Shown one piece after another: positions 43,327 through 51,511 of a stretch of DNA of 60,566 bases. The translations under genes and the position numbers were made by a program. Under the pieces are notes generated by a model. The model searched no databases and was not told where the DNA came from. It worked only from the letters and a program-made list of their open reading frames with translations. Each line of letters starts with the position of its first letter. Within the stretch, counting starts at the first letter, position 1. The stretch spans positions 1 through 60,566 of the forward strand of contig JAFZXZ010000008.1 in the NCBI GenBank assembly GCA_017616555.1, read 5' to 3'. The stretch is from a bacterium (GTDB lineage Bacteria > Auribacterota > UBA3054).

Positions 43327-43353
43327 AGAATAAATTATTTTCTTATTTATTCT
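43327..43353. repeat. AT-rich 9-bp inverted repeat upstream of the 43306 gene
   Basis: AGAATAAAT (43327-43335) and ATTTATTCT (43345-43353) are perfect inverse copies, 20 bp ahead of the minus-strand start at 43306. It could be an operator or part of the AT-rich promoter. Confidence 0.45.
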
Positions 43354-43356
43354 ATG

Positions 43357-43376
43357 AAAAAACGGCTTTTTAAGCC
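43357..43376 (-). terminator. intrinsic terminator of the ten-gene membrane operon
   Basis: On the minus strand: GGCTT, loop AAA, AAGCC (complement of 43364-43376), then G and six T residues. It lies 25 bp beyond the stop of the last operon gene (43402). Confidence 0.75.
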
Positions 43377-43401
43377 ATCCCTTTTTGAAACTTCCCGACC
43401 T

Positions 43402-44370
43402 TTACTTTTTGCTCCGCAAAAAGTACTCGATGTTGCCTATTATGATGAGAAGAATGGCAAAGGTGTGGATGTATAATTGCGCCCACATCCTTCTGGTGGC
43501 GGGGGCCGGGTTGACGTTTACGAGAGCCTCGTATTCGGCGGCGCCGCGAAGGCCGGAAAGCAGGCCGCAGAGCTGGCCCGACTGAAGGTAAGGGTAGTAG
43601 TCGGAAGCGGAAACGGCTGTCATGCCGCTGGCCACCGGCTTGTTGAATTTTGTCTTGCCCACGTTGATCCACATTTCCGGGCCGCCCACGAAACTGGAGA
43701 CCGTGACCACCAGGTCGATGTCGCTGAAATCTTTGATGCCGCGCATAATGGGCATGGAGGAAGTGTCGCGGCCGGAATAGTCCGTCTCGTAAGCCGCCGT
43801 GATGGATTCGCCCATCTGCAGATAGACCTGGAAGGCGTTGGGGCGGAACCCGAAGAAGAGATAATCCACGCCGGATTCCCGGAAGGGATAGGGGGGATCG
43901 ACGGAGCGTCCGTCCAACGCCGCATCGCTTATGATCTTCTGGGCCAGGGGCTGGCTCATGACGTCGTAGCCGACGTTGATAAGCAGTTTGGCGCCGCGCC
44001 TGAAGGCATGGCGGCAGACGGCCATTGACATGGGCGTCAGTTCCGCTTCGGAGCCGGGATTGTAGTTGATGTTCAAAAGGACGACGCCGTTTGTGTTTAT
44101 TTTGGCGCGGGAGATATGCTCTTCCAGGACGGTTATCGCCTTGGGATCGGCTTTCTCGTCTTTGAGGAGTTTTTGCAGCTTCTCCTCCTCCTCCCTTATC
44201 ATGGAGGCATGCGTTTCTGGAAGCTGCTCCAGAGCGTCGTAGAGGCCTTTTGTGGCCGCGGAAGCGTTTATCTTTAGCTTCGCGGTCATAACGAGACCTA
44301 TCCACACGCTGGCAAAAGTCAGCAGGTAGATTATGACGCGGTAATTGTTACGCCAAAAAGATAGCATCAA
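43402..44370 (-). CDS. bitopic membrane protein, paralogue 4 of the MutL/DUF6754 operon
   Basis: 322 aa. One N-terminal helix after a basic stretch (NNYR, helix about 11-30), a coiled-coil-like segment (about 45-90), a central alpha/beta domain (about 95-285), and a C-terminal helix (about 298-315) ending RSKK. The basic ends suggest both termini are in the cytosol and the central domain is outside. Conserved with its three paralogues: NVGYDVMSQPLAQ, FGFRPNAFQVYLQMGES, YETDYSG, SDYYPYLQSGQLCGL, GLRGAAEYE, RRMWAQLYIHTFAI. I do not recognise a fold by signature. It is the last gene of the operon, four bases after the upstream stop. Confidence 0.72.
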   Translation of the reverse strand: MMLSFWRNNYRVIIYLLTFASVWIGLVMTAKLKINASAATKGLYDALEQLPETHASMIREEEEKLQKLLKDEKADPKAITVLEEHISRAKINTNGVVLLNINYNPGSEAELTPMSMAVCRHAFRRGAKLLINVGYDVMSQPLAQKIISDAALDGRSVDPPYPFRESGVDYLFFGFRPNAFQVYLQMGESITAAYETDYSGRDTSSMPIMRGIKDFSDIDLVVTVSSFVGGPEMWINVGKTKFNKPVASGMTAVSASDYYPYLQSGQLCGLLSGLRGAAEYEALVNVNPAPATRRMWAQLYIHTFAILLIIIGNIEYFLRSKK

Positions 44371-44373
44371 ATA

Positions 44374-45387
44374 TTAGTTGAGATACTTGAAGAACTCGTA
44401 AGTTCCCTGGATCCACTCGTCCTGCAAAAAGTTGATTCGGCCGATAAGAAGCGACACGCGGGCCATGATGGTGAAGGCAAAGGAGGCGCCGAAACCGATC
44501 ATAAGGTAGGCGATGCCGATCTTGGTTGCTCCGCGGGAGGCGGCGTCCTCTTTCTTAAAGGAGAAAAAGAAGTAGTAGAGGACGGTAAGTGTGCCGATGA
44601 CTAGGGAGAGGTTGCCGGCGGTCGCGATCCAGTCGATGCCATTGGGGTTCCTGACCAGCATGGGGATGAAGGAGGCCTGGACCTGCTGCATGATCTGGGA
44701 TTGGAAGGAAAGCGGGGTGCCCATGCCGACGCCGATGCCGATGGTGTAGGCCATGGGGAAGCGGGAGAGCCAGGCGTGTTTCGGGAAGAAACGCGTGATG
44801 AACATCAAGCCCAGAATAACTGAGAAGAAGATGTACAAGACCCAGAAGTGGCGGCTCGTCGGAACGGTCTTGTAGGTGGTGAAATACTCGTTGAGGGCGC
44901 CCATGACCGTCGCTTTGTCCACGAGGTTAACTTCGGAACTGGCGAAAGCGCTCTGCAATGATACGGCCACCTCGTTGGTCGATTGCAGTTTCAGGGTCTG
45001 CTTGTAGAGGGCGCTGTCCAATACTGCGAAGAAGCGGTTGGTGTCGAAGGCGCGGGACGCGATCTCATCCGTCAGTTCTTCCGTCGCCGATTCAGCGGAG
45101 AGCGACTTGGCGTCCGCGATCTTTTCTACTGTTCTGGTGACGGCGTTGGTGACGGTGGCGTAATCCACGTGCAGATTCTGATAGTAGCGAACCAAGGGCT
45201 CCTCGATCTTCGGCTTGATGCCGTTGTAGTAGGTGAAGACGATCGACATACCGAAACTGACGCCGACGAAGACGGCTTCCGTCAGCTTCGAAATGAAGGT
45301 GTCTTTGATAAGCGAGGAATAAACGCCCAGGGTAAGCAGGGCGGCGATCCACACACCGATGAGGTCAATAAACGTATCAGGACCCAT
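44374..45387 (-). CDS. polytopic membrane protein of the MutL/DUF6754 operon
   Basis: 337 aa with about seven or eight hydrophobic helices: two at the N-terminus (about 8-60), then a soluble loop of roughly 115 residues (about 65-180), and the rest in the C-terminal half. The loop is rich in Thr, Ser, Ala and Glu and probably lies outside the membrane. The second helix motif EAVFVGVSFGMSIVF is the most conserved-looking part. No transporter signature is recognised. It lies between two of the bitopic paralogues in the operon. Confidence 0.68.
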   Translation of the reverse strand: MGPDTFIDLIGVWIAALLTLGVYSSLIKDTFISKLTEAVFVGVSFGMSIVFTYYNGIKPKIEEPLVRYYQNLHVDYATVTNAVTRTVEKIADAKSLSAESATEELTDEIASRAFDTNRFFAVLDSALYKQTLKLQSTNEVAVSLQSAFASSEVNLVDKATVMGALNEYFTTYKTVPTSRHFWVLYIFFSVILGLMFITRFFPKHAWLSRFPMAYTIGIGVGMGTPLSFQSQIMQQVQASFIPMLVRNPNGIDWIATAGNLSLVIGTLTVLYYFFFSFKKEDAASRGATKIGIAYLMIGFGASFAFTIMARVSLLIGRINFLQDEWIQGTYEFFKYLN

Positions 45388-45412
45388 ATATCTCCTTTAA
45401 AGTTTTTTTGGG

Positions 45413-46417
45413 CTAAGCAGCCCGTTTTCCTTTTATAAAATATTCTATGTTGCCTACGACAATAAGCCCGATGGCGAAGGCGTGGGTGTAGAGTTGCGCC
45501 CACATCCTGCGGTTGGCCACGGGAGGCGCGCCCACGGTCTTCTCGTATTCCGCCGCTCCCCTGAGCCCGGTAATTAGCCCGCAGAGCTGGCCGGACTGTA
45601 GGTAGGGGAAGTAGTCGGAGACCGAGACGGCCGTCATGCCGACGACCAAAGGGATATTGAATTTTGTATTTGCGACGTTGATCCAGGATTCCGGCGTGCC
45701 CACATTGCAGGAGTAAGCCGCGATCCCGTCGATGTCGCGAATATCTTTTATGCCTTTCATGATCGGCATTTCCGCCAGAGGCTTTCCGGAATAATCCGTT
45801 TCGTAAGCGGAAAGGACGGATTCTCCCATCTGCAGATAGACCTGGAAGGGGTTGGGGCGGAAGCCGAAGAAGACGAAGTCGCTGCCGGCTTGCTTGAAAC
45901 CGTAGGGCCTGGGCATGGTCGCTCCGCCCAGTGCGGCGGAGTCCACGATCATCTGGGAAAGCGGCTGGGCCATGACGGTGTAGCCGTTGTTTATTAAGAC
46001 CTTGATGCCGAGGCTGAAGGCGTGGCGAATGGAAGCGTAGGCCATGGGGCCTAATTCCGCGTCGCTTCCAGCGTCGAAGTCGATGCAGACCAAGAAGACG
46101 CCGTTGGAATTGATCCTTAGTCTTTCAAGGTAGGCTTTGGTCTCGTCGATCTGAGCCGTCAGTTCCGCAGAACTCTGAACGCTCTCTTCCTTTTGCAGTT
46201 TAGCCAAAAGTTCTTCCTGCTCCTGTATCTTCTTTCTGTGGTTTTCAGGCATATGCTCGACTAGATCAAGGGCGCCCTGCGTCGCGTCGGAGACGGTAAG
46301 ATCCAGGGGCTTCTTGTTGATCAGGGCAAGCCAGACGAAGGCGAAGGTCATTATGTAGATGATCGCCCTGTAGCGGTTTTTCCAGAAGGAAGTGAATCTG
46401 GAGAGGAAGAGCTTCAT
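45413..46417 (-). CDS. bitopic membrane protein, paralogue 3 of the MutL/DUF6754 operon
   Basis: 334 aa with the same layout as 43402-44370: an N-terminal helix (about 17-34, IIYIMTFAFVWLAL), a coiled-coil segment rich in Glu/Gln/Lys (about 55-95), the central domain with CIDFDAGSDAELGPMAYASIRHAF, NNGYTVMAQPLSQ, FGFRPNPFQVYLQMGES and GLRGAAEYE, and a C-terminal helix ending KGKRAA. MSQPLAQ of the other copies is MAQPLSQ here. Four bases separate it from the upstream stop. Confidence 0.72.
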   Translation of the reverse strand: MKLFLSRFTSFWKNRYRAIIYIMTFAFVWLALINKKPLDLTVSDATQGALDLVEHMPENHRKKIQEQEELLAKLQKEESVQSSAELTAQIDETKAYLERLRINSNGVFLVCIDFDAGSDAELGPMAYASIRHAFSLGIKVLINNGYTVMAQPLSQMIVDSAALGGATMPRPYGFKQAGSDFVFFGFRPNPFQVYLQMGESVLSAYETDYSGKPLAEMPIMKGIKDIRDIDGIAAYSCNVGTPESWINVANTKFNIPLVVGMTAVSVSDYFPYLQSGQLCGLITGLRGAAEYEKTVGAPPVANRRMWAQLYTHAFAIGLIVVGNIEYFIKGKRAA

Positions 46418-46420
46418 GCC

Positions 46421-47410
46421 TTAAAGTTTCCTCCTCTTCGCGCTGAAGAAATACTCGATGTTGCCAAGCACGATCAAGAAGATGGCGAAGGCGTGGGTGT
46501 AGAGCTGCGACCACATGCGCTTAGAGCCGATGTCGGGGCACTTGAGGGCGGACTCATACTCCGCAGCGCCGCGCAGTCCGGGCAGCAGGCCGCAGATCTG
46601 GCCGGACTGCAGGAAGGGATAATAGTCGGAAGCGCCGATGGCGCCGCCGCCCAGGATAACTTTTTTGCCGAACTTGGCGTTGCCGACAGTGATCCAGGTC
46701 TCAGGCGCGCCGACGTAGGCGGAAACGGTGACCACGCAGTCAATAGCGCGGAAATCCCTGATGTGCTCCATAATGGGCATGGTGGAAAGATCCTTGCCGG
46801 AATAGTCCGTTTCGTAGGCGGAGATTATTGATTCGCCCATCTGCAGATAGAGCTGGAAGGCGTTGGGGCGGAATCCCAAGAAGACATAGTCCACGCCGGA
46901 TTCCATAGTCGGGTACGGTGGCTCAAGCCGGTTGCCGTCCTTCACGGCTTTGTCGATGGTCTGCTGCGCCAGAGGCTGGCTCATGACGTTGCCGCCGGTG
47001 TTGATGAGGACTTTGACGCCCCTACTGAAGCAGTGGCGGAGAATGGTCGCGACCTGGGGAGTCATTTCGGCGTCGCAGCCGGCGTCGAAGTCGAAGCAGA
47101 TCAGAACGACGCCTTTTTCATTGTGCTTAAGGTCCTCGACGATACCCTTGAGATCGTCTATCTCGGCTTGGGAGGCGTCTCCGTCCTGTAACCTTTGCTC
47201 AAGTTTCTGCTCGTATTCGCGAAGCGTTCCTTTCCTGATCTCGCCTAAATTCTCGATAGTGTCGTAAGCGCCGCCTGTGGAATCGGCGACGTTGAGGTTC
47301 AGCTTGTTGTTGTTGACCGCGCCCATCCAGACCAGAACGAGAGTCATGATGTAGATGACGGGCCGGTAGATCTTAAGCCAAATGGGAGGTATTTTTTTCA
47401 GGAAATTCAT
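46421..47410 (-). CDS. bitopic membrane protein, paralogue 2 of the MutL/DUF6754 operon
   Basis: 329 aa. N-terminal helix (about 15-32, VIYIMTLVLVWMGA), a charged coiled-coil segment (about 50-92), the central domain with CFDFDAGCDAEMTPQVATIL, NTGGNVMSQPLAQ, FGFRPNAFQ as LGFRPNAFQLYLQMGES, VGAPETWITVGNAKFGKK and GLRGAAEYE, and a C-terminal helix followed by SAKRRKL. The conserved D-F-D-A-G-x-D-A-E block just after the coiled coil could be a metal- or ligand-binding site, but this is only suggested by its acidity and conservation among the four paralogues. Confidence 0.72.
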   Translation of the reverse strand: MNFLKKIPPIWLKIYRPVIYIMTLVLVWMGAVNNNKLNLNVADSTGGAYDTIENLGEIRKGTLREYEQKLEQRLQDGDASQAEIDDLKGIVEDLKHNEKGVVLICFDFDAGCDAEMTPQVATILRHCFSRGVKVLINTGGNVMSQPLAQQTIDKAVKDGNRLEPPYPTMESGVDYVFLGFRPNAFQLYLQMGESIISAYETDYSGKDLSTMPIMEHIRDFRAIDCVVTVSAYVGAPETWITVGNAKFGKKVILGGGAIGASDYYPFLQSGQICGLLPGLRGAAEYESALKCPDIGSKRMWSQLYTHAFAIFLIVLGNIEYFFSAKRRKL

Positions 47411-47415
47411 TTTTA

Positions 47416-48441
47416 TCAGACTTTACGGCGTTTGAAACCTTTGAAGAAAAATTCCAGATTGCCGATTATGATCAGCAATATGGCGAAAGTGTGAGTGTAC
47501 AATTGCGCCCACATGCGTCCGGTCGCCCTGGGCGGGGAGCCGCAGGCGCCCTCGTATTCCGCGGCGCCGCGAAGACCAGGCAGCATGCCGCAGATCTGCT
47601 TGGACTGGATGTAGGGGTAGTAGTCCGAAGCGGAGATGGCGACCTGGCCCAAGGCCACGGGTTTGCCAAACTTGGTGTTGCCGACGGTGATCCAGGTCTC
47701 GGGGGAGCCGACGTAGCCGGAAATTGAGAAGACCATGTCGATGTCGCTGAAATTCCGGATGCCGCGCATAATGGGAAGCAGCGTCAAATCGTGCCCGGCG
47801 TAGTCCGTCTCGTAGGCCGTCAGGATGTTTTCGCCCATCTGCAGGTAAAGCTGGAAGGCGTTGGGACGGAATCCGAAGAACACATAGTCGGTTCCGTCTT
47901 CCATGAAATCGTATTTGTTCTTTTTCATGAGGGCGCCCTCGGTCGCGGAGGCGCTGATGATATTCTGCGCCAAAGGCTGGCTCATGACGTTGCCGCCAGT
48001 GTTGACTAGGACCTTGACTCCTCTAGAGAAGCAGTGCCTGATGAAGGCGTGGGCCATGGGGCCGAGTTCCGCTTCCGTAGAGGGGTCGAAGTCGATGCAG
48101 ACGAGAACGACGCCCTTGGGATTCATTTGCAATCTGGCGATCTTGTCTTTTATGGCGGCGATCTCTTTCTGGAGATCCGGACCGCTGTTAGTCTTGGCTT
48201 CCTCAAGCTTTTCCGCCAGCAGCGCCTGCTGCTTTTCAATATCCTGGGCTCTCAGTTCGGGAAGCTTCTCCAGGGTGTCGAAAACGCCCTGGGTGGCGTC
48301 CGAGACGGAAAGCGACAGGGGCAGCCTGGTCAGGGTGCCGCCCACCACGCAAACGAGCGTCAAAAGGTAGATGAGCGGACGGTAATGCCTCTGCCAGAAG
48401 TTCTGCTTCGGACCGTAAATGTTAGGGCTTCCGGAAGCCAT
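47416..48441 (-). CDS. bitopic membrane protein, paralogue 1 of the MutL/DUF6754 operon
   Basis: 341 aa, the longest of the four. There is a short basic N-terminal cytosolic segment (KQNFWQRHYR), a helix about 24-42, a coiled coil about 55-100 (EKQQALLAEKLEEAK), the central domain with CIDFDPSTEAELGPMAHAFI, NTGGNVMSQPLAQ, FGFRPNAFQLYLQMGEN, VGSPETWITVGNTKFGKP and GLRGAAEYE, and a C-terminal helix followed by KGFKRRKV. By the positive-inside rule the central domain faces the periplasm. It follows the 48445 gene by three bases. Confidence 0.72.
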   Translation of the reverse strand: MASGSPNIYGPKQNFWQRHYRPLIYLLTLVCVVGGTLTRLPLSLSVSDATQGVFDTLEKLPELRAQDIEKQQALLAEKLEEAKTNSGPDLQKEIAAIKDKIARLQMNPKGVVLVCIDFDPSTEAELGPMAHAFIRHCFSRGVKVLVNTGGNVMSQPLAQNIISASATEGALMKKNKYDFMEDGTDYVFFGFRPNAFQLYLQMGENILTAYETDYAGHDLTLLPIMRGIRNFSDIDMVFSISGYVGSPETWITVGNTKFGKPVALGQVAISASDYYPYIQSKQICGMLPGLRGAAEYEGACGSPPRATGRMWAQLYTHTFAILLIIIGNLEFFFKGFKRRKV

Positions 48442-48444
48442 ACT

Positions 48445-49425
48445 TTAACCGCGGCCTCCCATGTAGGGTTTCTCGATGCCGGAGAGGATCTTGATACTGG
48501 TGGCCAGAGAACCCAGCTGCACGCCGATCAGGATGCCGCGTTTGGCAGCGTTATTGGGGTAGTTCAATATGATGGACTTCATGGCCTCGAAGTCAACGTC
48601 GGCCGGAGTGTAGTACCAGATGACGCCTATTAGCGCCGCGGAGGCGGAAAGTATCCCGCAGGTGATGAAGTTGCGGGAGAAGAACTGCTTCATGGCGGCG
48701 TAGAGGATGTAGAGGATAAGGCTCATATAGACGATCAATTGAGCGTGCCCCATGATCCACTTGCCGATCAGCGGTATCTCTTCAATCGGCACCTGGCCTA
48801 TCAGAATAATAATGGAGGAAATGAGCAATAAGCTCGCCTCCCAGGATTTCGCGCGCATGGCGCGGTACGTCGCCGTGATCATGTAGAAGGCCAGGAGCGA
48901 GAAGGTCGTGGCGCCCATGGGCATGATGACGTAGTTGTAGAAGAACATGAAGAGGGGGACCTTCCTGACCGTGATCTCTTCGCCTTTCATTTCAGGAGCG
49001 CCTGTTGAGGCGGCGGCCACCAGGTTCGTCTTGTAGGTCTCGTCCTTGTAGCCGAAGAGCGTGTGGGTGATAAGCGTGTGGTCCTGGTTCTTTCTGTTGT
49101 CGTAATTGTATTTTTCCAGAGGCTTGCTCACGACGGAGGGGCCGACGTTCTGGCTGATGATGCCGGTCAGGGCCACGATGGCGGTAAAGGAGAGCGTGAT
49201 CACGCTGTATCCCCAGCCGGGGGAGCGGCGGGCGATCCTGTTGCCGTGGTTGTGGACCAGACTGGCCAAGCCGATGAAGAGGCCGAAGACGCCGACGACG
49301 ATGGTCGAGTTTGTCACCCATTCCATCATGGTTTTGTAAAGCATGGTGTTTTCCGGAAGGAAGAAGTGCAGCATCATTATGACGCCGCAAACACCGCAGA
49401 TGATAGGGGGAAGATAATTGCGCAT
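48445..49425 (-). CDS. polytopic membrane protein of the MutL/DUF6754 operon
   Basis: 326 aa, about seven hydrophobic helices (two at 5-65, one at 75-95, four in the C-terminal half), with an outside loop of about 70 residues (about 95-165) and a soluble C-terminal tail ending IKILSGIEKPYMGGRG. The helix block YNYVIMPMGATTFSLLAFYM, followed by a basic R-A-M-R-A-K-S-W-E-A loop, is the clearest feature. I believe similar proteins accompany DUF6754 genes in Chloroflexota, but cannot confirm this here. No transport signature is recognised. Confidence 0.68.
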   Translation of the reverse strand: MRNYLPPIICGVCGVIMMLHFFLPENTMLYKTMMEWVTNSTIVVGVFGLFIGLASLVHNHGNRIARRSPGWGYSVITLSFTAIVALTGIISQNVGPSVVSKPLEKYNYDNRKNQDHTLITHTLFGYKDETYKTNLVAAASTGAPEMKGEEITVRKVPLFMFFYNYVIMPMGATTFSLLAFYMITATYRAMRAKSWEASLLLISSIIILIGQVPIEEIPLIGKWIMGHAQLIVYMSLILYILYAAMKQFFSRNFITCGILSASAALIGVIWYYTPADVDFEAMKSIILNYPNNAAKRGILIGVQLGSLATSIKILSGIEKPYMGGRG

Positions 49426-49441
49426 AATCTATCGGTTCCTC

Positions 49442-50317
49442 TTATTTGAAAGCTTTCAGGTCGAAAATTTTGTTCATGAAGTCGGATAGTCCGTAAATGA
49501 AACCGTCTTTCAGAAGGAAGGCGGAAACGATCGTGCCCAAAATGATGGCCACTATCATGATCAGGATGATGACGAGCTTCGCGATGTCCTGGCCCTTCAG
49601 GCTGCCCAGCAGCAGCGGCTCTCTGGAAACGTAGGCGCCGGCTGCGAAGAGCTCTTCGCCGATCAGCGTATAGTCGCAGGCCACGATGAAGAAGGGGATC
49701 TGGCTGATGGCGGCGGTGCCGGCGATCTGGATGGCGCCCGTAGAGGCACCCGCTTCGGCGATGATCAGACTTTCAGCGGCGTAGTTGCCGAGGAGGAAGT
49801 TGGCGGCGGGTTTCTCTCTTACCATGATGCCGGACACGGCGGAAGCGTAGGCGAACTGGTTGTCCGAGAGATAATAGACGCAGTCTTCCTTGTAGTTCTC
49901 GGGACGGCCGGCTCTGGTATAGGCCTGCTTCACCAGCTCCTGCTCGATGGTCATGACGATCGGGTTGATGCAGGGGACCTTGAGGTCGGTGTCGTAGTGG
50001 GCGATCTGCTCGGCCACGTTGCCAAGAATGTTCATGGCCGCGATGGTCTGCATGTCGGATTCGCCGCCGATACCGGAGATGTAAAGGATGGGTCGGCCGA
50101 TCTCGGTGGCGCGGCCCAGGGCTTCCTCAATGGATTCCAAGCCGGGGATGCGCCTGACGAATAGGTAGGCGCCGCTCTTGGCGCGGCGGATGAAGTAAAC
50201 GATCAGAGAACCGAAGATGATGATCCCAATCAGCGCGTTGAGCTTGTTAAGATCGAACCAGTTCTCATTGACGTACTGGAGCCATAAGGGCAGGCTTTTG
50301 ATTGTGAAAAGTTCCAT
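49442..50317 (-). CDS. DUF6754-like membrane protein
   Basis: 291 aa. An N-terminal helix (about 28-45), a large soluble domain (about 50-245), and a strong C-terminal helix (about 246-270). The soluble domain carries RRIPGLESIEEALGRATEIG, LYISGIGGESDMQTIAAMNI, CVYYLSDNQFAYASAVSGIM, GASTGAIQIAGTAA and ACDYTLIGEELFAAGAY. From memory this pattern matches DUF6754 proteins, found mainly in Chloroflexota next to 'glutamate mutase L' genes. The biochemical role is unknown. The gene is fourth in the operon, directly upstream of the two-domain membrane parts. Confidence 0.7.
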   Translation of the reverse strand: MELFTIKSLPLWLQYVNENWFDLNKLNALIGIIIFGSLIVYFIRRAKSGAYLFVRRIPGLESIEEALGRATEIGRPILYISGIGGESDMQTIAAMNILGNVAEQIAHYDTDLKVPCINPIVMTIEQELVKQAYTRAGRPENYKEDCVYYLSDNQFAYASAVSGIMVREKPAANFLLGNYAAESLIIAEAGASTGAIQIAGTAAISQIPFFIVACDYTLIGEELFAAGAYVSREPLLLGSLKGQDIAKLVIILIMIVAIILGTIVSAFLLKDGFIYGLSDFMNKIFDLKAFK

Positions 50318-50353
50318 GTTTATCCTGATATTTTGATTTTCAGATTTAAAGAC

Positions 50354-51496
50354 TCAGTTCTCAGAGGTGTCGTCTTTTTCCGTCGCCATAATTTCAACGT
50401 TGGCTCTGGGGACGGTCGCGACCGTGCCGTCGTCGAACTTGAGGTCGAGAACGCGCGCCAAAGACTCGGTCGGCAGCTTCGTCAGTTCCGCCGGCAGGGC
50501 GGTGACGGTTCCGAACAGTCCGAAGTACGGCTCTCTGATGACACGGACTCTCGTGCCGATGTCGAGGATCAGCTTGGCCTCGTTTTCTTTCATGGAGGCT
50601 TCCTCGTCTCTGGCCACGATGACTTCCGGTCTCATGACGCCGGCCCTGATCTGGGTGGCGCCGTTCACGGAGGCGTTCTTTCCTTCGCATTCTTTTAGCA
50701 GCGCGAAGGTCTTGTCCGCCATCGGGATCTGGCCGAAGCCTTCCGTCAGGACGAGCGTAAGCCCGAGCTCCTCGTGGCCCGTGATGGCCACGCCGAGATC
50801 GAAGCCCAAAAATTTCTTGAGGTCGGCGTCATCGAAGCCGCCCACCACCACGGCGTTCACTCCGCATTTTATGGCTTTCTGCAATCCCTCGTAGGTGATG
50901 AGGCTTCCGCCCACGACGACCGCGCCTTTCATCTCTTCCGTAAAGGAATTCTCATCGAGGACGCCGTTGGGGTCATCAGAAGCTACGATTATCCTGCCGT
51001 AGGTCTCGCCGCCCACGCCGAAGATGCCCTGGATGAAGGAGCCCGTCACTTCCACGGTCACGTGTTCGCCTTCGTCCGCTTCCACGACTTTGCCGTCGAT
51101 GTAAGCCTTGACGTCCACGGGCACCGGAGCGCCGCGCATGACGACCTGGCCGGAGACGTCGCTTATTGATTCGATCGTTCCGCTCATGGGCGATTCGATC
51201 CTTGTCTTGAAGAGGCCGAAGAAGGCGGCGCGCATGGCGAGGAGCTCGCCTTTTTCAACGTGCTCGCCGATCGGTTTGACCATGAACTGCTTCACTTCGT
51301 GGGGCTGGCAGCCCAAAAGACTCATGACGTTCACGACGTCGGCTTTGCCGGGGAGTTCCGTTTTTAGAACGACCTGTTCGGCGCCGACTTTGTCGCCAAT
51401 CTTGACCAGCGTCTGGCCCTTGATGGGAAGACGCCTGTTGCGGCGCAGCACCGTGGATTTTAAAACTTTTAGACCGGGGGAATATGCGTATGCCAT
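50354..51496 (-). CDS. soluble beta-rich protein of the MutL/DUF6754 operon (lipoyl-like and KOW-like segments)
   Basis: 380 aa, no signal or membrane helix. The N-terminal half reads like a barrel-sandwich hybrid: GQTLVKIGDKVGAEQVVLKT, GEHVEKGELLAM, ESPMSGTIESI, but without an M-K-M biotin or lipoyl-lysine motif. The middle is alpha/beta (AVVVGGSLITYEGLQKAIKCGVNAVVVGGFDD). The C-terminal part (about 310-370) contains IREPYFGLFGTVTALPAELT, like a KOW-type beta barrel. It may be an adaptor between the ATPase encoded upstream and the membrane proteins. No enzyme family is recognised. Confidence 0.68.
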   Translation of the reverse strand: MAYAYSPGLKVLKSTVLRRNRRLPIKGQTLVKIGDKVGAEQVVLKTELPGKADVVNVMSLLGCQPHEVKQFMVKPIGEHVEKGELLAMRAAFFGLFKTRIESPMSGTIESISDVSGQVVMRGAPVPVDVKAYIDGKVVEADEGEHVTVEVTGSFIQGIFGVGGETYGRIIVASDDPNGVLDENSFTEEMKGAVVVGGSLITYEGLQKAIKCGVNAVVVGGFDDADLKKFLGFDLGVAITGHEELGLTLVLTEGFGQIPMADKTFALLKECEGKNASVNGATQIRAGVMRPEVIVARDEEASMKENEAKLILDIGTRVRVIREPYFGLFGTVTALPAELTKLPTESLARVLDLKFDDGTVATVPRANVEIMATEKDDTSEN

Positions 51497-51511
51497 AGTA
51501 TTACTGGGTTT

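Noticed and set aside
50354..51496. Biotin carboxyl carrier or lipoyl protein
   Set aside because: The barrel-sandwich-like part has no M-K-M or equivalent modifiable lysine motif.
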